From Bacteroidales bacterium UBA5206 (GTDB lineage Bacteria; Bacteroidota; Bacteroidia; Bacteroidales; Tenuifilaceae), in the NCBI GenBank assembly GCA_002412705.1, contig DHVO01000112.1:1-39498 (forward strand): DNA of 39,498 bases, read 5' to 3'. Shown here piece after piece: positions 22,284 through 30,571 of this stretch (position 1 is its first letter; each line of letters starts with the position of its first letter). Made by a program: the position numbers and the translations under genes. Under the pieces are notes generated by a model. The model saw only the letters and a list, made by a program, of their open reading frames with translations. It had not been told where the DNA came from and did no database searches.

Positions 22284-23942
22284 CTAATACTCTTCGTACT
22301 CAACAGCAAGCATTTCACGCTCCTCTAGCGCAGGTTTTAGAATAACCTTTTTTGGTGCCTCTTTATATTTGGAAGGGGCTGATTTTTCCCATCCATTCTC
22401 TTTCTTTTCTGTGTGTTGGAATCTTCTAATGGTTCGTTGTTCTTCAATCCTAAAGAACGATATAACCTGGTTCAGCTGTTCTGCCTGACTGCTGAGCTCC
22501 TCTGCCGATGTGGCAAGCTCCTCGCTTGCAGCAGCGGTGCGCTGGGTTATCTGGTTAAGCTGCTGAATAGCCGTGTTAATCTGGTTCGATCCCGACGATT
22601 GTTCCATACTTGCTGCCGATATCTCCTGCACTAAGCGGGATGTTTTCTCTACCTCAGGAACTATTTGGGCAAGAATTAGCCCTGCATCTTCGGCCTCCTT
22701 TACGCCAAACTTGGTAAGCTTTTCTATCTCGTCGGCGGCAACCTTACTGCGCTCGGCCAGCTTTCTAACCTCGGCAGCAACAACCGCAAAGCCACGCCCT
22801 TGCTCGCCTGCTCTAGCTGCCTCAACGGCAGCATTAAGCGCAAGTATGTTGGTTTGAAATGCTATGTCGCTTATTATGGATACCTTTTCGGCTATCTGTT
22901 TCATGCTAACAACGGCAGTGTTAGATGCCTCGTTACCCTTCTTAATGCCCTCGGCTCCGCTAGTAGCAATTTTTTCGGCCTGCTGCGCATTGTCGGTATT
23001 CTGCTGTATGTTGGCAGCCATCTCCTCCATGGAGCTGGATGCCTCTTCGGTTGACGATGCCTGCTCACTTGCTCCCTGCGATAGCTCCTGCGATGCAGAG
23101 CTAAGCTGTAGGCTCGATGCGGCAATATTCTCCGCTCCATCTTTTACTATGGTTACCACCTCTCTTAGCTTCTGAACCATGTCCTTAAGTGAACGAGCTA
23201 GGATTCCAACCTCATCCTTTTGGTCAATCTCAAGCTGGGCTGTTAAGTCACCTGCTGCAAGTCTTTTAGTGTACTCTACCCCTTTTGCCAAAGGAGCGGT
23301 TATACCCATTGATATTGCTATGCCTATGCTAGCCGCAAGTACTATGGAGATAAAGGCAATAATTAACATAAGTGTTGTTGCCCTATTCGCTATTTGGGTG
23401 TTGCTTTGTGCTGTTTGTTTGGCTTGTTCGGTTTTAAATTGAACTAAATTCTGAATGGCATCCTGTAAGTCCTGTGTGGGTTTTTGCCAATCACCTTTCA
23501 TAAATGCTACCGCTTCTTGCTTTTTATCGGCCCAAACAAGCTGGGTAAAGTCGTTAAAGTATAGGATATAATTTTTAAGCGCATTTTTGGTATTGTCCAG
23601 AACTGCTTGCTCTTCGTCGTTGCTAACAGTTTTTTGGTACGTTTCGGCTGTTTTGTTAAACTGCTCCTGTAGGTTGAAAACAAGATCGCGCTGTACCCGT
23701 TTGTCCGATTCTGTTTCGGCCAAAAGCATATCCCTTACGGCCACTCTTAGGCGCTGGAAGTAGGTAGTCATTTCATTAACCGTTCCCAATGGAACGGTCA
23801 TACGCTCGTAGAGCATGGTATCGGCGTAATCGATAGTCCGAATTTGTATTGTTCCAAATAGCCCAACAACACCTGTTAGTGCAGCAATTAGAATATAGCT
23901 GCTGATTAGCTTGGTGCCAATTTTTACATTTTTTAGTTTCAT
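22284..23942 (-). CDS. Methyl-accepting chemotaxis protein (four-helix-bundle type)
   Basis: The protein has 552 residues. TM1 is at about 12-33, a four-helix-bundle periplasmic domain at about 36-185, TM2 at about 190-212, HAMP at about 213-265 (AGDLTAQLEIDQKDEVG) and the MCP signalling hairpin at about 270-490. A charged tail ends in LAVEYEEY, which may serve as an acidic adaptor or methyltransferase tether. It lacks the CZB domain of the receptor at 7093-9255, but the hairpin-tip region is almost identical in DNA to that gene. A -7 element (TATATTTG) and a leader hairpin precede it. It should signal through CheA/CheW, which are not in the window. Confidence 0.93.
   Translation of the reverse strand: MKLKNVKIGTKLISSYILIAALTGVVGLFGTIQIRTIDYADTMLYERMTVPLGTVNEMTTYFQRLRVAVRDMLLAETESDKRVQRDLVFNLQEQFNKTAETYQKTVSNDEEQAVLDNTKNALKNYILYFNDFTQLVWADKKQEAVAFMKGDWQKPTQDLQDAIQNLVQFKTEQAKQTAQSNTQIANRATTLMLIIAFISIVLAASIGIAISMGITAPLAKGVEYTKRLAAGDLTAQLEIDQKDEVGILARSLKDMVQKLREVVTIVKDGAENIAASSLQLSSASQELSQGASEQASSTEEASSSMEEMAANIQQNTDNAQQAEKIATSGAEGIKKGNEASNTAVVSMKQIAEKVSIISDIAFQTNILALNAAVEAARAGEQGRGFAVVAAEVRKLAERSKVAADEIEKLTKFGVKEAEDAGLILAQIVPEVEKTSRLVQEISAASMEQSSGSNQINTAIQQLNQITQRTAAASEELATSAEELSSQAEQLNQVISFFRIEEQRTIRRFQHTEKKENGWEKSAPSKYKEAPKKVILKPALEEREMLAVEYEEY
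22714..22891 (-). repeat. Long inverted repeat, copy B (within the second chemoreceptor)
   Basis: Partner of 8540-8717 on the opposite strand, 176 of 178 bases identical by eye. The two copies lie about 14 kb apart in inverted orientation. Confidence 0.9.
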
Positions 23943-23996
23943 AGGTTGTTGTGTTTGCTTGTTAATATTAAGTAAAAGGTACTGGCTGCTATAGCT

Positions 23997-24035
23997 CCTG
24001 TTTGTTAGTAGCGTAACGTTGAGATTACAAACAGG
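23997..24035 (-). promoter_or_regulatory. Leader hairpin of the second chemoreceptor
   Basis: CCTGTTTGT (23997-24005) and ACAAACAGG (24027-24035) form a perfect nine-pair stem around a 21-base loop. It lies between the predicted -7 element and the ATG at 23942, hence inside a roughly 100-base 5' leader. It could control translation or mRNA stability, or be an operator. Confidence 0.4.
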
Positions 24036-24051
24036 AAGTGTTCTGTTATGT

Positions 24052-24059
24052 CAAATATA
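24052..24059 (-). promoter_or_regulatory. -7 element of the second chemoreceptor
   Basis: TATATTTG on the minus strand (24059-24052) matches TAnnTTTG. No clear -33 box was found. Confidence 0.35.
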
Positions 24060-24212
24060 TAGCAGAGTGTAAATTGCTGTTAGAGTGCTAGTACCTGTTT
24101 TTATTTGGGTGGAAACACGCTTTTTTTAATAAAGTACTTTTATGTTTAAACAGCTGTTCAGGGGGGAAATACCTAGCTTTTTATTATTTGGTTTTCTGCT
24201 GCTTACTTGTAT

Positions 24213-24257
24213 ATAAAAAAACGGCTAGATACCCAATGTTTTATGAGCATCTAGCCG
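24213..24257 (-). terminator. Rho-independent terminator of the seven-gene operon
   Basis: Reading the minus strand, CGGCTAGAT (24257-24249), an 18-base loop, ATCTAGCCG (24230-24222), then a run of seven T (24220-24214 region). The nine-pair perfect stem followed by a T-run lies 21 bases after the stop of the LolA-like gene and marks the end of the operon that begins with the PqqD-like gene. Confidence 0.85.
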
Positions 24258-24277
24258 AGGAAGGACTTTTGGGTGGA

Positions 24278-25000
24278 CTACCACCTAGCGTTTACAAAAT
24301 TTTGTGGGTTGTAAATGGTAGCGGGAACGCTACAGTTTGGCGAAACATTAAAGTATTTCTCAACCATGCTTAGCTTGCCGTTGTTATCGTAAAAGTTTAT
24401 TAGCGTAGCAACAGGATAACCGTTTATGCTCTCGTATTTAGCAAACTCCACTTCTCTTGAGTTTTCTCCAGTTTTGCGGCGCATCTTTATAAAGAGTAGG
24501 GTTTCCATATCAACCCAAAAGCATGTGCTAGTTGTATCGCCAACAACCCATGCATTGCGACCCATACACTGGGTTTTTGCCAATAAGTTAAGGTTGTATC
24601 CACATTGTTCTGCCCGTTTTGCAGTTGTTTGTGGTGGTATGTTGTTTATGTCAAGCCCTAGCACAACTAGGTCGTGTATGCGGTATTTGGTTGAAAGTAG
24701 GGCTCCATTTTGGTAGCTGTATAAGCTGTCGTTGGCGAAAAGGAGTCCGTTTCCACTCTCCCAACTGGTGAATTTTAGAATTAAGTTGCTGGGCGATTGG
24801 TAGGCTTCAAGCCAAACATCGGTTGATACAATGCTATCGTTCTTGTAGTAAATAACCTCTTGCGAAAAGCAAAGTGTTTGGTACCAATTGGATTTATTTG
24901 CGTTATACATTTGCTCTATAAGCTGGTAGCCGTTTTGAGGCTCCTGAGCAAAAGATAAATTTACCAATAAAAGAAAGAGGGCTGCTAACATTTTATTCAT
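24278..25000 (-). CDS. LolA-like periplasmic protein
   Basis: The protein has 240 residues. A signal peptide ends near FAQ (about 1-19). The rest is a beta-rich, single-domain protein with the layout of LolA/LolB or outer-membrane lipoprotein-sorting-like folds: a long helix near the N-terminus (YQLIEQMYNANKSNWY), successive strands (LILKFTSWESGNGLLFANDSLYSYQNG) and a C-terminal strand pair (MVEKYFNVSPN). Sequence similarity to true LolA is too low to assert lipoprotein trafficking; the call rests on strand pattern and length. It is the last gene of the operon, separated from the preceding TPR gene by 99 bases that contain an inverted repeat. Confidence 0.55.
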   Translation of the reverse strand: MNKMLAALFLLLVNLSFAQEPQNGYQLIEQMYNANKSNWYQTLCFSQEVIYYKNDSIVSTDVWLEAYQSPSNLILKFTSWESGNGLLFANDSLYSYQNGALLSTKYRIHDLVVLGLDINNIPPQTTAKRAEQCGYNLNLLAKTQCMGRNAWVVGDTTSTCFWVDMETLLFIKMRRKTGENSREVEFAKYESINGYPVATLINFYDNNGKLSMVEKYFNVSPNCSVPATIYNPQNFVNARW

Positions 25001-25016
25001 ATCAATGGCTTTGTAT

Positions 25017-25064
25017 GGGTTAAATTGGTATTTATGATTGGGGTAAACCCAATTAGTTTAACCC
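25017..25064 (-). repeat. Compound inverted repeat between the TPR and LolA-like genes
   Basis: GGGTTAAA (25017-25024) pairs with TTTAACCC (25057-25064), with an inner TTGGG/CCCAA pair (25038-25042 and 25048-25052). It lies within the operon and has no T-run, so it is more likely an intercistronic mRNA structure than a terminator. Confidence 0.4.
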
Positions 25065-25099
25065 GATGTACTAATTTGGGCATCACATAAATTATGCTG

Positions 25100-25717
25100 T
25101 TACTTCGCAATTAGGGATAAGCCCTCTTGTGCCGATTTGTCGTTGGGGTTGTAAAGCAGCACTTTTTGGAATAAAACCTTTGCCTCGCGCGTTTTTCCTA
25201 GTTGAAAACTTGTCCATGCAAGCATTAGCAGGCTATCGTGATCGAAAGGGTAGAGGTTTACTACTTTGGCAAAGTGCTCGGCTGCTTGCTGATACTCTTT
25301 ACGTTCGTATAAAATGAGCCCCATTCGGTAGAGCGTGAGGGTTTGGTTGGGATCAATTTTAAGAATCTCCTTATACTGCAAAACAACAAAGTCCCAATTA
25401 CCCTGCGCTGATGCGGGGTATGCCACACCCAATCGGGGTTCGATGGCGTAGGGCATAAGCTCTATAGCGCGGTTGTAGTAGGTCAGAGACTCTGTGAACT
25501 GCCCTTGCAGATAGGTTAACCAACCTAACCTTAAGTTAATTTCGTAGGAAGTCTCGGCATATACTGCCTTAAGGGCTTTTGCTGCATCGGCATAGTTGCC
25601 TGCGGCTTCCTTGGCGTAGCTCTCGGCAAAAGCGGCAATTTGCTTGCTGTTATCCTGAGCAAGCAGAATGACTGGTAGAATAAGAAACGCAGCCAGTATG
25701 GCTATAAACTTTTTCAT
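25100..25717 (-). CDS. Periplasmic TPR protein
   Basis: The protein has 205 residues. A signal peptide covers about 1-21 (ending LLAQ). Four to five TPR-type helical pairs fill about 30-200, with clear units around LRLGWLTYLQGQFTESLTYYNRAIELMP, TLYRMGLILYERKEYQQAAEHFAKVVNLYP and a final unit ending LLYNPNDK (long examples shortened to the repeats' positions 58-87 and 122-152). No catalytic residues. It starts 20 bases after the TPR/beta-barrel gene stop and is co-transcribed with it. It probably works as a periplasmic adaptor between the outer-membrane protein and other parts of the system. Confidence 0.82.
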   Translation of the reverse strand: MKKFIAILAAFLILPVILLAQDNSKQIAAFAESYAKEAAGNYADAAKALKAVYAETSYEINLRLGWLTYLQGQFTESLTYYNRAIELMPYAIEPRLGVAYPASAQGNWDFVVLQYKEILKIDPNQTLTLYRMGLILYERKEYQQAAEHFAKVVNLYPFDHDSLLMLAWTSFQLGKTREAKVLFQKVLLYNPNDKSAQEGLSLIAK

Positions 25718-25737
25718 TGTAGTAACTATTAGGTTTA

Positions 25738-27030
25738 TTACAGTTTCATTCCTATACTTATTGAGAATCCGTTAAGAATGTTCTCTGTTTTGTTGCTTTT
25801 TGTACCACTACTCAGGTTCCATGTGTACATGTAATTGGTATTTCTAAAAGCAGAAATGTGAGCATTGAAACCTGTTTTTGAATAGAACGACAGCTGACCA
25901 AACATGCTAAGTGCTGGGGTTTGAAATGAGTTGTTTAGCTGTTGGCCTGCATTTGTTGCGTATAGTGGTATGTTGCTAGTTGATGCGCCCAGCTCAACCC
26001 ACATAAATTTTAGCGCCTTAAAGCCAGCCACTTGGCTTATGTGGTATCCCTTCCCCCACGATGAGTAGAACTGGTACATTCCCTGTGTTGTGGTGTAAAG
26101 GTTTAGGTTTTGAAATGGGTAAACAGTAAGCAGAGCTTCTGCTCTACCTTGGTTGATCCCAACCAAATTGCTATACGATGCATTTAGCTGTATGCCTAGC
26201 AATGCAGTTCTTTTGGCAATACCTAAGCCTAATAGGAAATCGGATTCGTAGCTTGTTTGCATTTGCGAACGTCCTCCCCAGGTCTGTGTTACCTTTGGTG
26301 CCCCCTCGTAAAGAGCCGCGTGGGCAAACCCAAAAACTTCGTAGCCATTGGCAAGTGCCTTGCCCAGTTTAGAGTAGAGCTGGTGTTGGGCAAAGTTTAG
26401 CGCGCCTCCGCTGGGGTAGGTTTGCGAGTATATTACTCCTTGCTTTCGGTAATTAGAGTAAGCTAAACCCCAAAAAGCGCCCTTTTTTGACCGAGAGACT
26501 ATGTAAACCTTAATGTTTAGGGCATTCTCAACAAACTCGGTGTACTCATTTTGGAGCAAAGGGGAAATGATTTTGTTGGTAGACTCATTGGTAAGGTAGC
26601 TTAGCTCTAGCCCATAATCCCTAACACCTGTTAGCGACTTCTCCTTAACGTAACCCGATTGCTGGTGGAGCGGCAACTTGTTTCTGAACAGCAGGGCCTC
26701 GGTTTCTCTACCGCTGTACACATAGCTATAAAATATGTATTCTGGCACAATGGGGTCGGCACTGCTAAACTCCATTGCCTTGCTAAAGTGCTTAATGGCA
26801 CGGCCATACCTCTTTTTGTTGAACGCGGCAATGCCTAGCCTCATACGAAGATAGTAGTAATCTATACCATTGCTTATCATGCTATCGCCCAAGGAGTTTA
26901 GTTCGCTATACTTCCCTTGGAGAAAGAGCTGGTACGTTTGGGCATCAAGAACGGCAAAGCTCTTGTTAACCTGTGCTAGAGAGATGTTGGCTACTACCAG
27001 CGCTAGGAGTGTTATAATAGTTTTTCGCAT
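25738..27030 (-). CDS. Outer-membrane protein: TPR region plus predicted beta barrel
   Basis: The protein has 430 residues. The signal peptide covers 1-20 (ISLAQ). TPR-like helices at about 25-115 include LRLGIAAF and AIKHFSKAMEF (the first inside RMRLGIAAFNKKRYGRA). From about 135 to the end the sequence alternates in the pattern of a transmembrane beta barrel (for example YGLELSYL, AFWGLAYSNY, YEVFGFAHAALY, FNAHISAFRNTNY) and finishes in a C-terminal strand ISIGMKL. I do not recognise the family. Its ATG lies inside the end of the upstream urea-transporter/M23 gene (19-base overlap), which shows tight coupling. It may anchor or export the product of the operon at the outer membrane. Confidence 0.72.
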   Translation of the reverse strand: MRKTIITLLALVVANISLAQVNKSFAVLDAQTYQLFLQGKYSELNSLGDSMISNGIDYYYLRMRLGIAAFNKKRYGRAIKHFSKAMEFSSADPIVPEYIFYSYVYSGRETEALLFRNKLPLHQQSGYVKEKSLTGVRDYGLELSYLTNESTNKIISPLLQNEYTEFVENALNIKVYIVSRSKKGAFWGLAYSNYRKQGVIYSQTYPSGGALNFAQHQLYSKLGKALANGYEVFGFAHAALYEGAPKVTQTWGGRSQMQTSYESDFLLGLGIAKRTALLGIQLNASYSNLVGINQGRAEALLTVYPFQNLNLYTTTQGMYQFYSSWGKGYHISQVAGFKALKFMWVELGASTSNIPLYATNAGQQLNNSFQTPALSMFGQLSFYSKTGFNAHISAFRNTNYMYTWNLSSGTKSNKTENILNGFSISIGMKL

Positions 27031-29180
27031 ACGGCTAATCCTGTTTCAATGGAACCATCGTCTAGTGTAATTTTCCCGTTGGGCGAGAGGCTTAACGTGT
27101 AGCTTGTTTTTGCTTTCACCCTATTGAACACAAGCTGGTTGATGCTCGATTTATAGGTTACTCCCAATGGGTTTATCTCGGAGCCAATAACCTCAAGTTC
27201 GCCTTTGTAACTTGCTTTAAGGTAGCGGTAGAATGGCGCAATAAAATCTTGAACTATTAACCGTTTTGCCGAGAATACCTTGTTTATGGGCAGCTCATCA
27301 TCAACATAAAAATCTTTAACGGGAGCAAGTGGAACTCTAAATGCTGCTTGGTAAAACATGTAGAGCAGTGAGTTTTTGCTGCCCTTAAATCCGGTAAAGG
27401 TGAAGTACGAGTTGGAAATGCTAAACCATGCTACCGATTTAGTGCGGTGGCAGTACAAGTACGATTGGTTGTGAATAGTTGTAAACACCTCCCATATGGT
27501 TTCCACACCTTTGTATGTCCATTTTAACCTCATTCCTGGGATAAAATGTAGCCCATGCTGCAGTATGACAATGGGTGTGGCGCTTTGTAGAGAATCGCCC
27601 TGATTTGGAAATGCAAAGGATTCTAACCGTTTCCCGTTAATTATTAGGTTGGCCAGAGGGTATTTTACCGTTTTGGAGCCAATGTAGGGGTAGGCTTGTA
27701 CCTGAAAGTGCAAGTGGGGGTAGGGCGACCGCCCAGAGTTTCCAGTAAGGGCTACAACCTGACCGTGCCTTACAAACTCTCCAACCTTAACCTTTATGGA
27801 GTCCTTTTTAAGGTGGCTAAGCTTGGTAAAGAGATAATCGGAGTGCTTAATTACAATGGTGTTTCCCCAGTTTTTGTTTAGGTTGATATCGCCAATGGCA
27901 TTATCGTCAATGCCATCCTCAAGCATGGCAATAAAGCCATCGGCAGGAGCGGTAACGGGTTTCCCAAAGCAGTAATAGTCGGTTGCCTTATCGCCAAGGT
28001 TGGTGTACTGCTTCCCTTCATCATCATTAATAATAAAGTCGAGGGCGTATGCCCAATCGCCTTTATGGGTATGCTCGCCGCTATAACCTTGCGAAACGTA
28101 CCACTTACCCATAAAAGGAAGGTTAATGGGTGTATAGCTCTCAAAGGGAAATCTATTGGTGTGACTTATAAAAGCGTACAGATTTTTCTCTGGGCTTCCA
28201 TGGTGTACTATCACCTCGGAGAGCTTTTTACTGTTGGTTCTCAGTCTAAAGCTATATATAAAGAGCAGCACCACAAAGTTGAATGGCAGGGAGTATATGG
28301 GTAGTCCTAATTTTGAAAACATAGCAAAAAGACCAGCCGTTACAAACGCTATTACAGGTGCAATGACTATGGCCCATAGGTACGATTTTGGTGATGCTAT
28401 GTAAAAGTAACCTCCTATTGCAATGGATGTTAGGATAAAGTTAAACCCAATAAAGCCATACCCTATGCTTTCCAGCTCTACTCCAAGCAATGCGTAGGCT
28501 AGGTAGGCCACACTATAGCCAAGCAACGATAAGGTAAATGCTATACGCGAGTATATTAACAGCGCTAGGGCCACAACAATTCCTGCAAATACGTTGAACT
28601 GAAAGAAAATGGCACCAAGGGAAATAAAAAAGCTGTTGATATATGTTGATGCCACGTTGGCTATCCACCACTCGTGGAGCGATACAAAGTTTAGCCCTCC
28701 AATACGAAAAAGATCGTTGAGCATGTAAACACCTCGCTCGCTTATCTCCAGCGATATTAGCATTTGGCTTGCTAGAATGGCTATCCACATGGCAAAAACA
28801 AATGGTAGCGAAAGGAATGGCAAGTAGTACTTGCCTAGCCATCCCTCGATGGCAATTGTTAGGAGGAGCGTTAAAAATGATGCCAATACAACAAGCAGCA
28901 GAACCTGTGGTGTAACAGCAAATCCGTATCCAATACCCAACCCAACAAGCAGACTATTAAAACCGTAAAAACCTTTTTTTACTTGATATGGGCTAAATCC
29001 AATGAGTAAAGCAGTGCTATTGGCAACCATAATGGCCAGTAAGCCGCATAAACCCGAAGGGAGATCGATAAACGATACTACTAAAAGCGGTATTGCCAAC
29101 CAAATATTATCGGTAAAGAATATTTGCGAGTAGCCCCGCAGCACACCTTGGGCAAAGCTATGTAGGCTGTTGTTTTGCAT
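27012..29180 (-). CDS. Fusion of a urea-transporter domain with an M23 metallopeptidase
   Basis: The protein has 722 residues. About 20-312 is a multi-pass membrane domain resembling the urea transporter (UT) family: repeated small-residue-rich helices, LPSGLCGLLAIMVANSTALLIG, and the GFYGFNSLLVGLGIGYGF segment. About 340-500 is an M23 peptidase. Expected zinc and catalytic residues are present: His372 and Asp381 in HKGDWAYALDF, His456 in KLSHL, and His489/His491 in PHLHF. About 510-722 is an unrecognised beta-rich domain. The basic stretch after the last helix (RLRTNSKK) favours a cytoplasmic exit, whereas M23 enzymes normally act in the periplasm; the topology is therefore uncertain. It starts two bases after the decarboxylase stop. 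Confidence 0.82.
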   Translation of the reverse strand: MQNNSLHSFAQGVLRGYSQIFFTDNIWLAIPLLVVSFIDLPSGLCGLLAIMVANSTALLIGFSPYQVKKGFYGFNSLLVGLGIGYGFAVTPQVLLLVVLASFLTLLLTIAIEGWLGKYYLPFLSLPFVFAMWIAILASQMLISLEISERGVYMLNDLFRIGGLNFVSLHEWWIANVASTYINSFFISLGAIFFQFNVFAGIVVALALLIYSRIAFTLSLLGYSVAYLAYALLGVELESIGYGFIGFNFILTSIAIGGYFYIASPKSYLWAIVIAPVIAFVTAGLFAMFSKLGLPIYSLPFNFVVLLFIYSFRLRTNSKKLSEVIVHHGSPEKNLYAFISHTNRFPFESYTPINLPFMGKWYVSQGYSGEHTHKGDWAYALDFIINDDEGKQYTNLGDKATDYYCFGKPVTAPADGFIAMLEDGIDDNAIGDINLNKNWGNTIVIKHSDYLFTKLSHLKKDSIKVKVGEFVRHGQVVALTGNSGRSPYPHLHFQVQAYPYIGSKTVKYPLANLIINGKRLESFAFPNQGDSLQSATPIVILQHGLHFIPGMRLKWTYKGVETIWEVFTTIHNQSYLYCHRTKSVAWFSISNSYFTFTGFKGSKNSLLYMFYQAAFRVPLAPVKDFYVDDELPINKVFSAKRLIVQDFIAPFYRYLKASYKGELEVIGSEINPLGVTYKSSINQLVFNRVKAKTSYTLSLSPNGKITLDDGSIETGLAVCEKLL

Positions 29181-29182
29181 TA

Positions 29183-30538
29183 TTATAGGTTGAAGTTTTT
29201 AAGATGCTCTGGAACTTCCTCGTGCATTGTAATGGAGTCCAAGTTCTCTGCATTTCGTATAACGTTAGCTTGCCCGTTGGTATCAATTAGCACAACGTTG
29301 GGTCTAAGGGTAATAAACTGTAGCCATTGCGTGTTGTTGTATGCTCCTACTCGGCTTATCACAAAATGGTCGCCGCGTTTAAGCGGAGGGAACTGCATGG
29401 AGTACCTAATAACATCAATGTTCATGCACAGTGGGCCATATAGTGTTGTTTCCTCCTGGTTTCCTGCAATGTAGCGGGTTGGCTGTATTTTATGGTCGTA
29501 CCAGAAAGCGGTAAACAGCAGGTTTACGCCAACATCAAGAATGGTTGCCCTGTTTCCATCGGAAAGGCGCTTGTTGGCTAGTACTGTACCGGCAATGTAA
29601 CCAGCATCGTCAATAAGGGCGCGTCCGGTTTCAAGTATAAGGAGCGGCATGTTGGCCGGTTTTATCTGCGAGCTAATAATGGCAGTGGTAATGGCCTCGG
29701 CATACTCATCAAACGATGGGGTGGTATCTTCGCCCGAAAGGTATGCGCCACGCAGCGTATTTTTAGAGGCAAATCCGCCGCCCATATCAATGTACTTAAT
29801 GGCATGTCCATACTTCTTATCAACGTTAACGGCTAGGTCGGTTAGCTTAAGGGCGGCAATGCGGTAGGCATCGGCGGTCATCATGTAGGTTCCAATGTGG
29901 GTGTGCAGCCCCACAAGGTTTAGCTTTGGGTTAAGCATAATACGGTTTAGTGCCTCCCAAGCCTCGCCATTCTCGTAGTTGAAACCAAACCTGTCCCAGC
30001 GGGGGTAAATGCCAATATCCATGTTAACCCTAATGGCAACGTTTGCCTCAATATTATTCTTCTCGCAAATTTGGGCAAGGGTAAAGAGCTCATCAAAATG
30101 GTCTATGTGTATAAATGAGCCGTTGCGTGCAGCAAGTTCAAGGTCGGCCTCACTTTTATCGGGACCGTTAAACAGTATGTGCTCGCCACTAATTCCCATG
30201 TCTATAGCCTTTTGGTACTCAAAGCCCGATACCACTTCGGCCCAGGAGCCCTCCTGATGGAATATACGGCACACGGCGCTTAGGTAGTTGGTTTTGTAGC
30301 TCCAGGCCAGCTGTACCTTGGGGTATCGCATTTGGAATGCCTGCTTAAGCTGCTTTACGGTGCGCCTTATGGTTTGTTCGGAGTATATGTACAGTGGTGA
30401 GCCGTACTGTGCAAGCATGCTTTCCACATCAACACCATCAATAGCACTTAACGGTTTAAAGCTTGGTGCCATGCCATGCTTTGATGGCATGCCGGGGTTT
30501 AACTTTTTTATTGTTGGGCGTTCAAACTGCTGGTTCAT
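29183..30538 (-). CDS. PLP-dependent decarboxylase, fold type III (DAP/ornithine/arginine decarboxylase family)
   Basis: The protein has 451 residues, somewhat longer than typical LysA because of an N-terminal extension of about 40 residues. The PLP-binding Lys82 lies in WSYKTNY. Other landmarks are HTH (212-214), the phosphate-binding GGG (253-255), Glu303-x-Gly-Arg306, Cys371 and Asp375 in GPLCMNID, and Tyr400 in GAYNN. All catalytic residues are present, so it should decarboxylate an amino acid or be a close relative acting on a modified or conjugated one. Its place between an ATP-grasp ligase and a membrane peptidase argues against housekeeping lysine synthesis. The exact substrate cannot be told from the sequence. 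Confidence 0.85.
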   Translation of the reverse strand: MNQQFERPTIKKLNPGMPSKHGMAPSFKPLSAIDGVDVESMLAQYGSPLYIYSEQTIRRTVKQLKQAFQMRYPKVQLAWSYKTNYLSAVCRIFHQEGSWAEVVSGFEYQKAIDMGISGEHILFNGPDKSEADLELAARNGSFIHIDHFDELFTLAQICEKNNIEANVAIRVNMDIGIYPRWDRFGFNYENGEAWEALNRIMLNPKLNLVGLHTHIGTYMMTADAYRIAALKLTDLAVNVDKKYGHAIKYIDMGGGFASKNTLRGAYLSGEDTTPSFDEYAEAITTAIISSQIKPANMPLLILETGRALIDDAGYIAGTVLANKRLSDGNRATILDVGVNLLFTAFWYDHKIQPTRYIAGNQEETTLYGPLCMNIDVIRYSMQFPPLKRGDHFVISRVGAYNNTQWLQFITLRPNVVLIDTNGQANVIRNAENLDSITMHEEVPEHLKNFNL

Positions 30539-30571
30539 ATGGCTAGTATTTTTAATCGGTTAGGTTGATGT

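Larger units (their letters stand above)
23943..24277. other. 335-base gap between the second chemoreceptor and the LolA-like gene
   Basis: No gene is supported. It holds the leader hairpin and -7 element of the chemoreceptor (23997-24059) and, at its right end, the terminator of the seven-gene operon (24213-24257). Between 24060 and 24212 I see only AT-rich spacer. Confidence 0.6.

Noticed and set aside
29183..30538. Naming the decarboxylase lysA
   Set aside because: The family residues fit, but the N-terminal extension and the ligase/peptidase operon make a housekeeping lysine role doubtful, so no symbol is given.
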